Assembly (NCBI RefSeq): GCF_900089835.1
Contig: NZ_OANU01000047.1
Span: 1 to 54,429, forward strand
Direction of reading: 5' to 3'
Source of the DNA: Vibrio thalassae
Lineage (GTDB): Bacteria > Pseudomonadota > Gammaproteobacteria > Enterobacterales > Vibrionaceae
DNA: 54,429 nucleotides
Positions 35,994 to 45,173 of this stretch are shown here, piece after piece. Both the position numbers and the translations under genes were made by a program. Position 1 is the stretch's first letter. Each line of letters begins with the position of its first letter. The notes below the pieces were generated by a model, which worked only from the letters and a program-made list of their open reading frames with translations, was not told where the DNA came from and made no database searches.

Positions 35994-36020
35994 AAGAGCC
36001 AGCTTATGCTGGCTCTTTTT
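35994..36020 (+). terminator. Intrinsic terminator of gldA
   Basis: A perfect 10-bp stem AAGAGCCAGC/GCTGGCTCTT with a TTAT loop is followed by a T-run. It begins 25 bases after the stop. Confidence 0.9.
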
Positions 36021-36194
36021 TATTCGGCGTGAGAAAGTTCCCTGATATTTATCCTTTGTTACAAGCTGTTACCTATCTTTGCATAATTCATTACTTTCCA
36101 AACAGTTAAGATGATTTCGGATAATTTTTGCTCACCTGTATTTGGCTAACATTTTGTCATCACAACAATTCTAAATACACAAAAGGAAGCAAAT

Positions 36195-36824
36195 ATGAAT
36201 AAAACGATAACGTTCAGTCTCTCAGCCTTATTATTGGCACCTCTGCCTGCGATGGCGGATCACACTGTCATCGATGGTATGGACTTTGGTCCTCTTGCTC
36301 AGCTCGTCGGGAGCTGGAAATCAGTCGACAGTGGCGGCGTTGATATCTCTCCTGCGCAAGAAGGAACGGCACAAGGTAAAGGTGCGCCTGCAATTACTCC
36401 CTTTTATGAGACAATGACGTTTGAAGTCGCTGCCGATGCGGTTAACGCGAGCGAGCAAACGTTAGTTGCCCTGTATTACAAACAAGAAGTTTTCCGAAAA
36501 GCGGACGATTCTAAGTTCCATGATCAGCGAGGTTACTTCATCTATGATCAGGAAAACCAAATCGTTTATAACTCCTTTTGTGTACCACGCACAACATGCG
36601 TCACTGCAGAAGGCCCCGCTGGTAACAATATGACATTGGTTATGTCTTCAAGAGGTGTAGCCGAGTCCAATTTTATGAAAGACAAGGCCAGTACAACGGG
36701 CTTTAGCATGAATATCAAAATCGATGGTGACACGCTAACCTACTCACAGTCTACGATTCTGAGTATTTACGACGGAGAATTTGCTCATACGGACTCATCC
36801 GTACTTGAGCGAGTGAGCAACTGA
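36195..36824 (+). CDS. Exported protein, heme-binding beta-barrel (nitrobindin-like)
   Basis: AAAGGAAG precedes ATG 36195. The signal peptide MNKTITFSLSALLLAPLPAMA gives a periplasmic or secreted protein of about 188 mature residues. LAQLVGSWKSVDSGG and later ITPFYETMTFEV, LVALYYKQEVFRK, RGYFIYDQENQIVYNSF and LERVSN follow the strand order of the FABP-like/nitrobindin heme-binding barrel. I could not confirm a haem-ligating histidine. FHDQRGY is a candidate. It is a solitary gene with its own terminator. Confidence 0.6.
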   Translation: MNKTITFSLSALLLAPLPAMADHTVIDGMDFGPLAQLVGSWKSVDSGGVDISPAQEGTAQGKGAPAITPFYETMTFEVAADAVNASEQTLVALYYKQEVFRKADDSKFHDQRGYFIYDQENQIVYNSFCVPRTTCVTAEGPAGNNMTLVMSSRGVAESNFMKDKASTTGFSMNIKIDGDTLTYSQSTILSIYDGEFAHTDSSVLERVSN

Positions 36825-36845
36825 TCATCTTTATAGCAATCCTGT

Positions 36846-36876
36846 ATAGCTGAAGCGCAGAGCTTCAGCTATTTTC
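36846..36876 (+). terminator. Intrinsic terminator
   Basis: A perfect 11-bp stem ATAGCTGAAGC/GCTTCAGCTAT with a 5-base loop ends in TTTT. It lies 21 bases after the preceding stop. The remaining intergenic bases up to 37136 hold no supported gene. Confidence 0.85.
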
Positions 36877-37136
36877 ATTATTAATAATCGCCTTCTCTCA
36901 GTATTAAAACCTTTCAACATCGGCTTATTTGCAATAATCGAACAAATCCCCATCGAATAGTCTCCAATAAGCGCAGAAATGAACTTGGTGACTATTAAGC
37001 ACGCCCAGCGTATGGCAGAATGATCAAACAACAACGAAAGCTCAAGCCACCATTATTTGCAGTGTTAATATCAATGGTTGCAATAATTAGTAGCGAAATG
37101 AAGCAGCGGTTAATCCCATTTAGAGGAGATTTAATA

Positions 37137-37508
37137 ATGACCCATGAAACAAAAACAATGGAAGTACCTGTCGCCATCGCAGATAGAGTACAAGCATTGA
37201 TTGATGGCTATATAGCAAAAGAAAAGTTCAATGCCGAGCGTAAAGAGGTGGTCAACAACTTCCTAGCTATGGATGGACTGAGTTGTGAAATGGCGGTCTA
37301 TAGCTTACCTCAGGACGAACTGATCAGCACACTTAGCTATGTCTATGAGCTCTCTGGTACAAACAGTCGCTTTGTAAAGAATATTATCACTCAAACCAGA
37401 GACAACCCGAAAAAAGTGCTGACTGATTCACAGCGTTCTTCGGCTAAAAGCCTATTATTCAACTTGCTCAATGATCCTTCAGTCATTTCAGCAATGAAGG
37501 AAAGCTAA
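37137..37508 (+). CDS. Hypothetical helical protein, 123 aa
   Basis: ATG 37137 follows AGAGGAG at 8 bases. The frame extends 117 bases upstream without a signal, so the internal start is chosen. The product MTHETKTMEVPVAIADRVQALIDGYIAKEKFNAERK is soluble and helical, with no signal peptide. A conserved-looking LSTLSYVYELSGTNSRFVKNII segment is followed by a helical C-terminus. I recognise no family. It is a single gene, convergent with the LysE-type gene. Confidence 0.6.
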   Translation: MTHETKTMEVPVAIADRVQALIDGYIAKEKFNAERKEVVNNFLAMDGLSCEMAVYSLPQDELISTLSYVYELSGTNSRFVKNIITQTRDNPKKVLTDSQRSSAKSLLFNLLNDPSVISAMKES

Positions 37509-37758
37509 TTCGCTTATTTTCGGAATCTTTCCTGATAAACCCAAACCATACACGTCCACGCTCTAGTTGGGAGTTGGTGCTATTACTGACTTCCATTGAG
37601 TAATCGCTAACCTCTCCTACTATTTTGAACGTTCATAATCGCTGAATTTAGTTTTGCAGCAATAAGCAGGTGTCTTTTTTACACGCTTGTGATGACGATT
37701 CATGTTTGATTGGTCGCGAGTTTTCGATAGAGCCATCTATCGTCAGACCTAACTTGAT

Positions 37759-38367
37759 TTAGGAAGCGATAAAACTCGCTCCAAGTACCGCAAAAACGGA
37801 CCCACACCCTTTATTAAAACGTTTCCCATGTTGCGCTAACCACGGACGCAGCTTGTTTGCTAAGCGAGCAATCAGGTATTCAACCGCAAATTCCACCACC
37901 GCAAACGTCGCAGCAATGACCACAAATTGGTGAACTAACGGCGTAGTACTATTCATGAACTGGGGTAGAAACGCACCGAAAAACAATAACACCTTAGGAT
38001 TAGAAACCGCTGCCACAAACCCTTGGATAAACAAACCACGCTTTCTTGTACTCGTCGTCTTATCAATATCTACCTCAGACGGGCTTGGACTATTCCAAAG
38101 CTTGTAGCCCAAATAAATAAGATAAGCTCCCCCTAGCCATTTTAAGATGGTTAACGCTTCTGAAGTGGCTAACATCACCGCGCCAACACCGAACATCGTC
38201 ATCGCAATCACTAAGATAAAGCCAACCACTCCCCCAGAAATCGTTGCTAGTACTTTCCTTTTGCCATAAACCACACCATGGCTTAACGCCAGCATGCCAT
38301 TGGGTCCCGGAGCTAACGACAAACACACCACACTAAACAGATAAACAAGCCAGACATCAAATGTCAT
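37759..38367 (-). CDS. LysE/RhtB-family amino-acid exporter
   Basis: The 202-residue inner-membrane protein has about six hydrophobic helices. It opens with TFDVWLVYLFSVVCLSLAPGPNGMLALSHGVVYG, where the APGPN segment is a family signature, and later has FIQGFVAAVSNPKVLLFFGAFLPQF. Such proteins export amino acids or related metabolites. It diverges from the AraC/GlxA-like regulator 123 bases away, an arrangement often seen with cognate control. The substrate is unknown. Confidence 0.85.
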   Translation of the reverse strand: MTFDVWLVYLFSVVCLSLAPGPNGMLALSHGVVYGKRKVLATISGGVVGFILVIAMTMFGVGAVMLATSEALTILKWLGGAYLIYLGYKLWNSPSPSEVDIDKTTSTRKRGLFIQGFVAAVSNPKVLLFFGAFLPQFMNSTTPLVHQFVVIAATFAVVEFAVEYLIARLANKLRPWLAQHGKRFNKGCGSVFAVLGASFIAS

Positions 38368-38490
38368 TATTCATGATCTCAGTAAACAACTTATGACGTC
38401 AGTATACGAATCGCTAGCCTTTGGACTAGGTAATATATAGACTTTATACGGTAATTTTTAGACACTTCATTCACTCGCGGAGCGACTACC

Positions 38491-39489
38491 ATGACCTCAT
38501 CTGCGCACATCGATGTTCGCTTTCTACTTGTCGTTTTGCCTCAATTTAACATGCTTCCTTTTGGGGGATTTTTAGACAAACTACGGTTTTCTGCCGATGA
38601 AGAGGATTATAGTCAGCAACGTTACTGTCAGTGGAACGTCGTCTCTCTCGAAAAGGGTTTGGTTACCTCGAGCAGCGGTGTGTCGATTGAAGCTGAGTTC
38701 GCTCTTAAAGAGGCGCAGTTTGAACGCTATGACTATGTGGTAGTTTTTGGATCACGAGGTGCAGCGCAAAGTATGCAAAGTGCCGCACAATACAAACCAT
38801 TGTTTAAGAAAGCCGCGGCGAGAGGAGCAACATTAGTCGCTATCGATAATGCCAGTTTCTTGTTTGCTGCCTGTCAACTATTGAGTGACCACTGCGCTGT
38901 TGTTCACTGGCGTCATGAACAGGAATTTGCAAGTGAATTCCCAGATATTAAGTTACTCTCTGAACAGCTCTACTGTATTGATAAAAAGAGAATTACCTGC
39001 GTAGGTGGCACTGCCGCGATTGAACTGGCCGTAGAACTGATTGCATTGCACAGCGGTCGACAAAGAGCGCTAAAAGGGCTTGCCGACATGTTCGTCGATG
39101 AAACTCGGCAAAATCATCATGGCGTAAAGTCCCTATCCATTGGACAAACCAACAGCTCTTACTCACCGCCTCAACTCAAACGAGCGACTGCACTAATGCG
39201 ACAGTTGCTCTCTCAAAAACAAACCGTTGATGATATCGCAAACCGAATTGGTGTTAGCCGACGTCAATTGGATCGTTTGTTTAAGGAAGAATACGATACT
39301 ACAGCGAAAGGATATTGGTTAAAAGTTCGACTTGGACATGCTCATTGGCGCATTAGTAACTCGACTCTACCTTTAAGCCGTATTGCCGAGGAAATCGCAA
39401 TTGGTGATGTGAGTTACTTCTGTAAACAGTTTAAAAAACACTATGGTTTAAACCCAGCAGAGTTACGCCGTAGTAGTCAGCATTTTTAA
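38491..39489 (+). CDS. GlxA-type AraC-family transcriptional regulator
   Basis: GGAG precedes ATG 38491. The N-terminal half (about residues 1-200) has the DJ-1/PfpI-like fold of GlxA regulators (FLLVVLPQFNMLPFGGFLDKLRF, YDYVVVFGSRGAAQS, TCVGGTAAIELAVELI). The C-terminus (about 230-332) has two helix-turn-helices of AraC type (TVDDIANRIGVSRRQLDRLFKEEY and SRIAEEIAIGDVSYFCKQFKKHYG, ending NPAELRR). It reads divergently from the LysE-family exporter, its most likely target. GlxA members sense amino-acid-like compounds. The ligand here is unknown. Confidence 0.88.
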   Translation: MTSSAHIDVRFLLVVLPQFNMLPFGGFLDKLRFSADEEDYSQQRYCQWNVVSLEKGLVTSSSGVSIEAEFALKEAQFERYDYVVVFGSRGAAQSMQSAAQYKPLFKKAAARGATLVAIDNASFLFAACQLLSDHCAVVHWRHEQEFASEFPDIKLLSEQLYCIDKKRITCVGGTAAIELAVELIALHSGRQRALKGLADMFVDETRQNHHGVKSLSIGQTNSSYSPPQLKRATALMRQLLSQKQTVDDIANRIGVSRRQLDRLFKEEYDTTAKGYWLKVRLGHAHWRISNSTLPLSRIAEEIAIGDVSYFCKQFKKHYGLNPAELRRSSQHF

Positions 39490-39578
39490 CCATCAACTGA
39501 ATTAGTCTAAATGCACTCTGTCGGTTTTGTTTCGCTGATGTGCATAGAACTGACAGGCGCTCCCCAAATCGGTTTGGC

Positions 39579-39709
39579 CCTTTTCGTGTTTCAAACCATT
39601 TCCAAAATTTGCGTCATCCCCTTGAAAAAGGGGATCTCATCCAGCGCGTCGCGAAGCCAATTTACGTGACTTAATCGATTATTTATAGTCACCTACGCGC
39701 GGTGGGAGA
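39579..39709 (+). repeat. Intergenic repeat, copy 1
   Basis: This roughly 130-base sequence recurs at 39820-39950 at an offset of 241 bases with few changes. It includes an internal hairpin TCCCCTT-GAAA-AAGGGGA and TCATCCAGCGCGTCGCGAA. It lies in the gap between the GlxA-type regulator and dhaR. It resembles dispersed Vibrio intergenic elements, an assignment from memory. Confidence 0.75.
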
Positions 39710-39819
39710 TTCTCACTTTCGTTAGAATGACGACTAAAATTGAGTGTAGCAAAAATGAAGGAGTATAGAGCGTTTCTGTTCATCTCTGAGCTCGCTGTTG
39801 TGGCTGGCTCTAATCTACT

Positions 39820-39950
39820 CCTTTTCGCGTTTCAAACCATTCCCAAAATTTGCGTCATCCCCTTGAAAAAGGGGATCTCATCCAGCGCGTCGCGAAACTG
39901 ATTTACGTGACTTAGTCGAATGTTTTTAGTCACCTAAACGCAGTGAAAGA
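39820..39950 (+). repeat. Intergenic repeat, copy 2
   Basis: This is the second copy of the element at 39579, with the same hairpin core (TCCCCTT-GAAA-AAGGGGA) and GTCACCTA tail. Differences are scattered (for example TCGTGTT versus TCGCGTT). No gene is seen between the copies. Confidence 0.75.
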
Positions 39951-39971
39951 TCGACTATGAATAACTACACA

Positions 39972-41906
39972 TCAACTTAAGGTCTGCTCATCCAACCCAT
40001 ACTTTTGGATCTTACGCCACAGCGTCGTTCTGCCTATGTTCAGTGCCTTCGCCATGTCTTGCATCTTACCGTCAAACAGATTCCAAGCTTGAATAATGGC
40101 TTTCTTTTCTACTTCCTCAAGTGTCAGAATTTGTTTGCCACTTTTGCCCATAGCATCGTTAGAGTTGTGTTTAATCTCTTCAGGAATATCGTCCAAAGCA
40201 ATCATATTAGAACTGCGATTGAGTAGAATCCGTTCCATACGACTTTTTAGCTCCGAATTATTTCCTTGCCAACTAAACTGCACTAACGCTTCCATTACTG
40301 TACGTTCAATAGACACCGCCACATTGTGACGTTTCTCATAGTTGGTAATGATCATCATCACCAACTGTTCGATGTCTTCCTTACGCTTTCTTAGCGGAGG
40401 AATATTAAGCTCATTAGAAGAAATTTCGTAATACAGTTGACGACCAAAGGAGCGCTGGGCCACATACTCACTGATATCAGAGGTAGTACTGGTAATCAGT
40501 TGAAATGCAACCGGAATCAATCTCTGACTGTCACTTCGGCTGACTAAGCCAGTTTTCAGCAGCTTTAAAATAACCGTTTGCAACTCTGGACTCAGATACT
40601 CTATTTTCTCCAAATACAGTGTGCCGTTGTGCGCCAGCTCGAACTTAGAGGGCAAACCATGCCCTTCTTCATCATCATAACCAAGCATTTCACGAATCAT
40701 GGTTTCTGACGACAGTGAGCGGCAATTGATACTAATAAACGGGCCTTCTTTAAAGTCACTTTCATTGTGTATCGCCATCGCCAAGTCAGCTTTTCCAACG
40801 CCTTCTTCGCCAGTAATCAAGATGGGGGATTTAGATTTGATCGCGCGTTTGGCAACCGTGATGACATGTTTCATGCCTTTTGATTGTGCATTAAGATTAG
40901 CAAAGGTGTATTTTGCGCTCCCACCAATTTGCTGCTGCGCTAGCTCACGAATTTTGTCGATTGGGTGAATGAACAGTAATTTAGACCCATCGACTAGCGG
41001 TCTGAGAGTGATGATCGATTCAATAAATTCGCCACCAATCTCCACCGTCGTTTGTTTGCGACGAATCATCTTATTTTCTTTAATACTTGTCACAATAGAG
41101 GGCGCAAAACGAACAATAGAAAAGATGTCTTTTTCTATCACATCCAACGTTTTGAACTTCAGCAAACGTTCTGCTTGTTGATTTGCCATGGTGATACGGT
41201 TTTCATCATTCCATGCTAACAAGCCATCATCCATACACTCTAGCGTTGCATTGTGTGCGTTCAAAAGACGATTCATATTCTCCTGCTCGTTTTGAACATG
41301 TATTTGCAAGGCTATTTCTTTCGCACAAGAAGAGATAATGACATGGTTTTCTTTGCTGTACTCTTTGGCTCGCTTAAGTAGAGAAATGGTGCCTCTTAAG
41401 CGACCAAATGTATCAAAAATCGGTGCGGCTGTTGTCGCATAAGGGTGCAAATGACGATTGAAATGCTCAGCAGCAAACACTTCCGTTGGCATGTGTGTAT
41501 TTAAGGTCAGGCTGATAGCGTTGGTTCCTATTTTCCCCTCAGAGAAGAAACAGCCTTTCTTCAAACCCAGTTCATTCACCTCACGCAGTAAATCGTCGTG
41601 TCCAACCGTAAATAGGACACAGCCGCTATCATCTGTCACAAACAGAATAACAGCTTCGTCACGCAGCAAGTCGTAAGTATCTTCAATGACAGTCGTTGCG
41701 CAGGTAATCACTCGCTCATTGCGCTTGATGAGTGACTTTAAGGTATAGCCTGAAGCAATATGAGGTTTCGACCAGTTATAAGGACTAGATTGCTTCGAGC
41801 AACGTTCCCACGACTCCAGAATAGGTGACAACATGAATTCAGGAGAAACCCAATGATGCTTCTGGAAAAAATCCCACTTCTTTTTGTTATCTTCTATGGA
41901 CAGCAT
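39972..41906 (-). CDS. dhaR: Dihydroxyacetone operon regulator DhaR
   Basis: The 644-residue activator has, in order, a GAF-like sensor (about 50-190), a PAS domain (about 210-300) and an AAA+ domain (about 330-560, Walker A GEEGVGKADLA, LSPELQ and PPLRKRKEDIEQL). A Fis-type helix-turn-helix lies at the end (AKALNIGRTTLWRKIQKYG). The GAFTGA sigma-54 contact loop is missing and Walker B reads LYLEKIE, as expected for a regulator that works at sigma-70 promoters. It should sense dihydroxyacetone kinase state through DhaK/DhaL and act at the dhaK/gldA region, about 5.3 kb from its own gene end. Start ATG 41906 has no strong ribosome site. Confidence 0.88.
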   Translation of the reverse strand: MLSIEDNKKKWDFFQKHHWVSPEFMLSPILESWERCSKQSSPYNWSKPHIASGYTLKSLIKRNERVITCATTVIEDTYDLLRDEAVILFVTDDSGCVLFTVGHDDLLREVNELGLKKGCFFSEGKIGTNAISLTLNTHMPTEVFAAEHFNRHLHPYATTAAPIFDTFGRLRGTISLLKRAKEYSKENHVIISSCAKEIALQIHVQNEQENMNRLLNAHNATLECMDDGLLAWNDENRITMANQQAERLLKFKTLDVIEKDIFSIVRFAPSIVTSIKENKMIRRKQTTVEIGGEFIESIITLRPLVDGSKLLFIHPIDKIRELAQQQIGGSAKYTFANLNAQSKGMKHVITVAKRAIKSKSPILITGEEGVGKADLAMAIHNESDFKEGPFISINCRSLSSETMIREMLGYDDEEGHGLPSKFELAHNGTLYLEKIEYLSPELQTVILKLLKTGLVSRSDSQRLIPVAFQLITSTTSDISEYVAQRSFGRQLYYEISSNELNIPPLRKRKEDIEQLVMMIITNYEKRHNVAVSIERTVMEALVQFSWQGNNSELKSRMERILLNRSSNMIALDDIPEEIKHNSNDAMGKSGKQILTLEEVEKKAIIQAWNLFDGKMQDMAKALNIGRTTLWRKIQKYGLDEQTLS

Positions 41907-42219
41907 TGATAAACCAGACTTGTTCGCTTCCTAGCGAAACGGATAGTATTTGACGAGCGTACTGACTACATCGTGCAGACCGATCATTTTACTGACTAAT
42001 GCTAGTTCGAGGAGTGATCTTATTCACAACACGTGAGCAGCTAAGCTACAAATAGCTATAACACTGATCTTAATCAGAATTAGGGAGAATTGACCGAAAA
42101 TTGACTCAAGATATGATTGAGAACGACCGTTTGCACACCCCGTTTAATCAACGTCGCTTTTGAGTGGTAGTGAGGCTAATTAGAAATGTTGCACGTCCAT
42201 GTGTGCAGAATAAAAAATG
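41907..42219. other. Intergenic region upstream of dhaR
   Basis: These 313 bases hold the dhaR promoter and no supported gene. I see no strong hairpin or operator-like repeat matching the dhaK/gldA sites. Confidence 0.4.
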
Positions 42220-42369
42220 TTAAATCCAAACAAGAGCGATAAAGAGTAAAGGTACTGCGATTGACGCAGCCATTGTCACTAGAGTAAGCGCTTCGCGCAT
42301 AAACACTTTAGATTTCGAATCGATAAGTTCGACCGGTTTTTCCAACACGATGGTTGCTGAGTTAGTCAT
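42220..42369 (-). CDS. Small single-pass membrane protein, 49 aa
   Basis: ATG 42369 has AAAGG 7 bases upstream. The product MTNSATIVLEKPVELIDSKS is followed by a hydrophobic helix (LVTMAASIAVPLLFIALVWI) at the C-terminus, a tail-anchored small-protein layout. The gene begins within the last codons of the upstream 57-residue gene, so the two are probably translationally linked. No family is recognised. Confidence 0.45.
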   Translation of the reverse strand: MTNSATIVLEKPVELIDSKSKVFMREALTLVTMAASIAVPLLFIALVWI

Positions 42370-42535
42370 AGTTTTGCCTTTCATTAGTGATGAGACGGAA
42401 GTCCACATTGTAATTTAAGCGGCGATTCTGAGCTTTTTTGTGAACCAAGTCAATATTGTGCCATCGTGAAGTCAGTGCCGTCGATACAGGAAATTGGAAC
42501 TTTATTTTTTGCTTTCGCATCGATTTTCTCGCCAT
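42362..42535 (-). CDS. Small basic protein, 57 aa
   Basis: ATG 42535 has AGGAG four to five bases upstream. The product begins MARKSMRKQKIKFQFPV and is very basic and soluble, without a membrane segment. It overlaps the start of the 49-residue gene by eight bases. This could be a coupled pair of small genes. The short length leaves chance coding possible. Confidence 0.35.
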   Translation of the reverse strand: MARKSMRKQKIKFQFPVSTALTSRWHNIDLVHKKAQNRRLNYNVDFRLITNERQNYD

Positions 42536-43027
42536 CAATCTCCTAACGACAGGTCGTAATAAGATCCTTGGGTGAGAATGCGCCAATTGTTAATAGCTAT
42601 GCTCAGCAAGAACCCTTACCTATTGGCTCTCTATCGGCAGATTTCTCTTGAGATCTAACGCGATAATTTCTTCTCTTAAACCTTTTCTTATTTGCTCGTC
42701 AATCGCTTGTTTATACGGCGCTTTCTTAGCCTCAATCTCTGTTATCATTTAAATCGCAGAGGGAAGACAATTGGCATCTTTAAGTATTCTCATACCCATT
42801 CAATATTCTGCCGGTGTTTAAAATAATCCTCCGAGTCGATTGTTTTTCCTCTTTATAGATTGTTCTTTAACTCCCTGTTTGCTTAGCTTTACGCATCCAG
42901 CCACTGATAGCATTGTTTAGAAAAATCGATATTTAAACCTCCCTACTACTTGTGAGGACACTACTTTAGCCATTCAGCGCTAATTGCCGTAAAATACGTC
43001 CTCATTTTTGTTAGTAAGGTATAAGAA
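42536..43027. other. Intergenic region with one possible 42-codon frame
   Basis: On the minus strand an open frame at 42620-42748 would encode MITEIEAKKAPYKQAIDEQI and 22 more residues. It is protein-like, helical and charged, but has no ribosome site. It may be a relic of a larger gene. The plus-strand U32 gene promoter should lie near 42950-43020. Nothing else is supported here. Confidence 0.3.
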
Positions 43028-45021
43028 GTGACGCGAGATCAGTTTGAGCTATTGGCACCTGGTGGTGATGTTGAATCGATAAAAGCAGCCATTGCAGCGG
43101 GTGCTGATGCAGTTTACTGCGGATTAGATCGTTTCAATGCTAGAAACCGTGCGGCAAACTTAACGTTGGACAACTTAACTTAACCGGTGTGTTAGCACTA
43201 GCACATGCGAACAACTGTCAGATCTTTCTCACTCTCAATGTCTTGATTTTGGAAAGTGAAATTCCTGCGGTTCTAAGACTTCTTTCCCAACTCGCGCAAA
43301 CGGATATCGATGGTGTTATCGTTCAAGATTTGGGGCTCGCGTATTTACTTAAGCATCACTTTCCCAACTTGGATGTTCACGCATCTACGCAGCTGAATAC
43401 TCACAATGCGGGACAAATCGAATTTCTAAAGCGCATGACTGTCAGTCGCGTCAATCTTTCGCGCGAGTTGAATCTCCAAGAGATTCGCCACCTAGCGCAT
43501 TTTTGCCACCAACATGATGTATTAATGGAAGTCTTCGTTCACGGTTCTTATTGCATCGGTTTTTCTGGCCTTTGTTATATTAGTTCTGCCCGTAATGGCG
43601 CTTCTGGTAACCGTGGTCGATGCAGTCAACCCTGCCGTGAACAATATGAAACGACCAACGCAGGCTCAGACTATCCTCTAAATTTAAAAGATAATTCTGC
43701 TTTTAATGACCTTCAAGCTCTCGCCGATGCTGGCGTCTATTCACTCAAAGTCGAGGGACGCATTAAGAAGGCTCATTATGTTTATACCGTCGTCGACAAC
43801 TGGCGAAAACAGATTGATCGTCTTTGCCAAGGCGAAGCACTGTCAACAGATACCACCGAGCTCTACACTGTCTTCAATCGCGATTTTTCTAACGGGTTCT
43901 TACAAGTTGACTACGGAAAAAACATGTATATCAATAACCCACGCGACCATGCAGTAACGCACTTTTCAAAGGTTTATCAGTGTACAACCACCGATGATAT
44001 ACAGTCGGTTAAGCGTGGTTTATATGACAAGAAAACGGATATTATTGAGAATGTTGAGAGAAAAATCTCGGCGATGACGCTCAATACGACAAAAGCGGCG
44101 AGCAGCCTAAAAGGGGCGATTGAAGCTCCAGTGTTAGCGTGCTTGCCTGACAACCCAGCACTTGATAACACTAAGGGCCTATCTATCCTAATTTCATCCG
44201 CAGAGGACGCTGCGCTGTCTGTTAATACTGACGTTGATGTCTATTACCAACTTCCTATGGGGTTGCATGCTGAATTAACGTCACTTATCGCCCTGTTTGA
44301 GGCTAATCCTCTACTCAAGCCGTGGTTCCCTGCTATTTTAATCGGCGACGATTTTGAAACGGCAAAATTATTGCTAGAGACCGTAGCACCCTCAATCTTA
44401 ATCGCTAACAACTCTGGTGTCGGCTTTCATGCTCAGAGGCTCGGGCTCAACTGGGTGGCAGGGCCTCATATGAACACGGCAAATTCTTACTCGCTAAAAT
44501 GCCTCAGCGAAGAATATAAGGCTAGCGGTGCGTTTTTGTCTAATGAGTTGAGTAGTAAGCAGCTAAAACACATCCGTCGCCCGACAAAGATGCGAACCTT
44601 TTATAGTATCTATCACCCAAATACACTGCTTACCAGTCGCCAGTGTTTGTTCCAGCAGACCGCAGGATGTAAAAAAATAAAGGTAAACAATGGGTGCTTG
44701 AAACGCTGTAATAAACGCACATCCATCATCAATTTGAAAGACAATCCATACGTGATCGATAAACAAAGAGGTTCATACAACAGTCTTTATAGTGAGTTAA
44801 ATGTCCTTAACTTAGCGGTAGTCAACGATCATAACGATCTGATTACCGATGTGTTTATAGATTTGCGAGGCATTCAAACAGAAACTCAAATCAGCGACGA
44901 CAAGCCACTTATTATCAAAACATTTTTACAGTGGTTGGCCCAACCTGAGCATACGCACAATGACACTATCGGGGCGTTGATATCGCCCACGACCAATAAT
45001 CAATATTCAAAGGGAATTTAG
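43028..45021 (+). pseudogene. U32-family protein, frameshifted by a 5-bp duplication
   Basis: Translation from GTG 43028 (AAGG upstream) gives VTRDQFELLAPGGDVESIKA and continues to FNARNRAANLTLDNLT, then stops at 43181. A second frame from about 43184 continues the same protein (GVLALAHANN) for about 610 residues. The sequence TTAACTTAAC at 43175-43184 is a duplicated TTAAC, and removing one copy restores a single frame of about 660 residues. U32 proteins of this kind (RlhA/TrhP-like) hydroxylate RNA bases. The second part keeps QLNTHNAGQIEF, LMEVFVHGSYCIGFSGLCYIS and the NRGRCSQPCREQY cysteines. This could be a genuine mutation or a sequencing error. Confidence 0.8.
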
Positions 45022-45173
45022 CCTCGTCAAACCAACGGTAGCACATTGTTACCATTGGCTTTTTACGTAGATTTACATTCATCCATAGCGCAAAGTGATA
45101 ATAAACCGAGTACTATATCAGCCATATCTAGATAACCTCTTTTCCATTTCTAGTCTCCCGCTACGGAACCATA

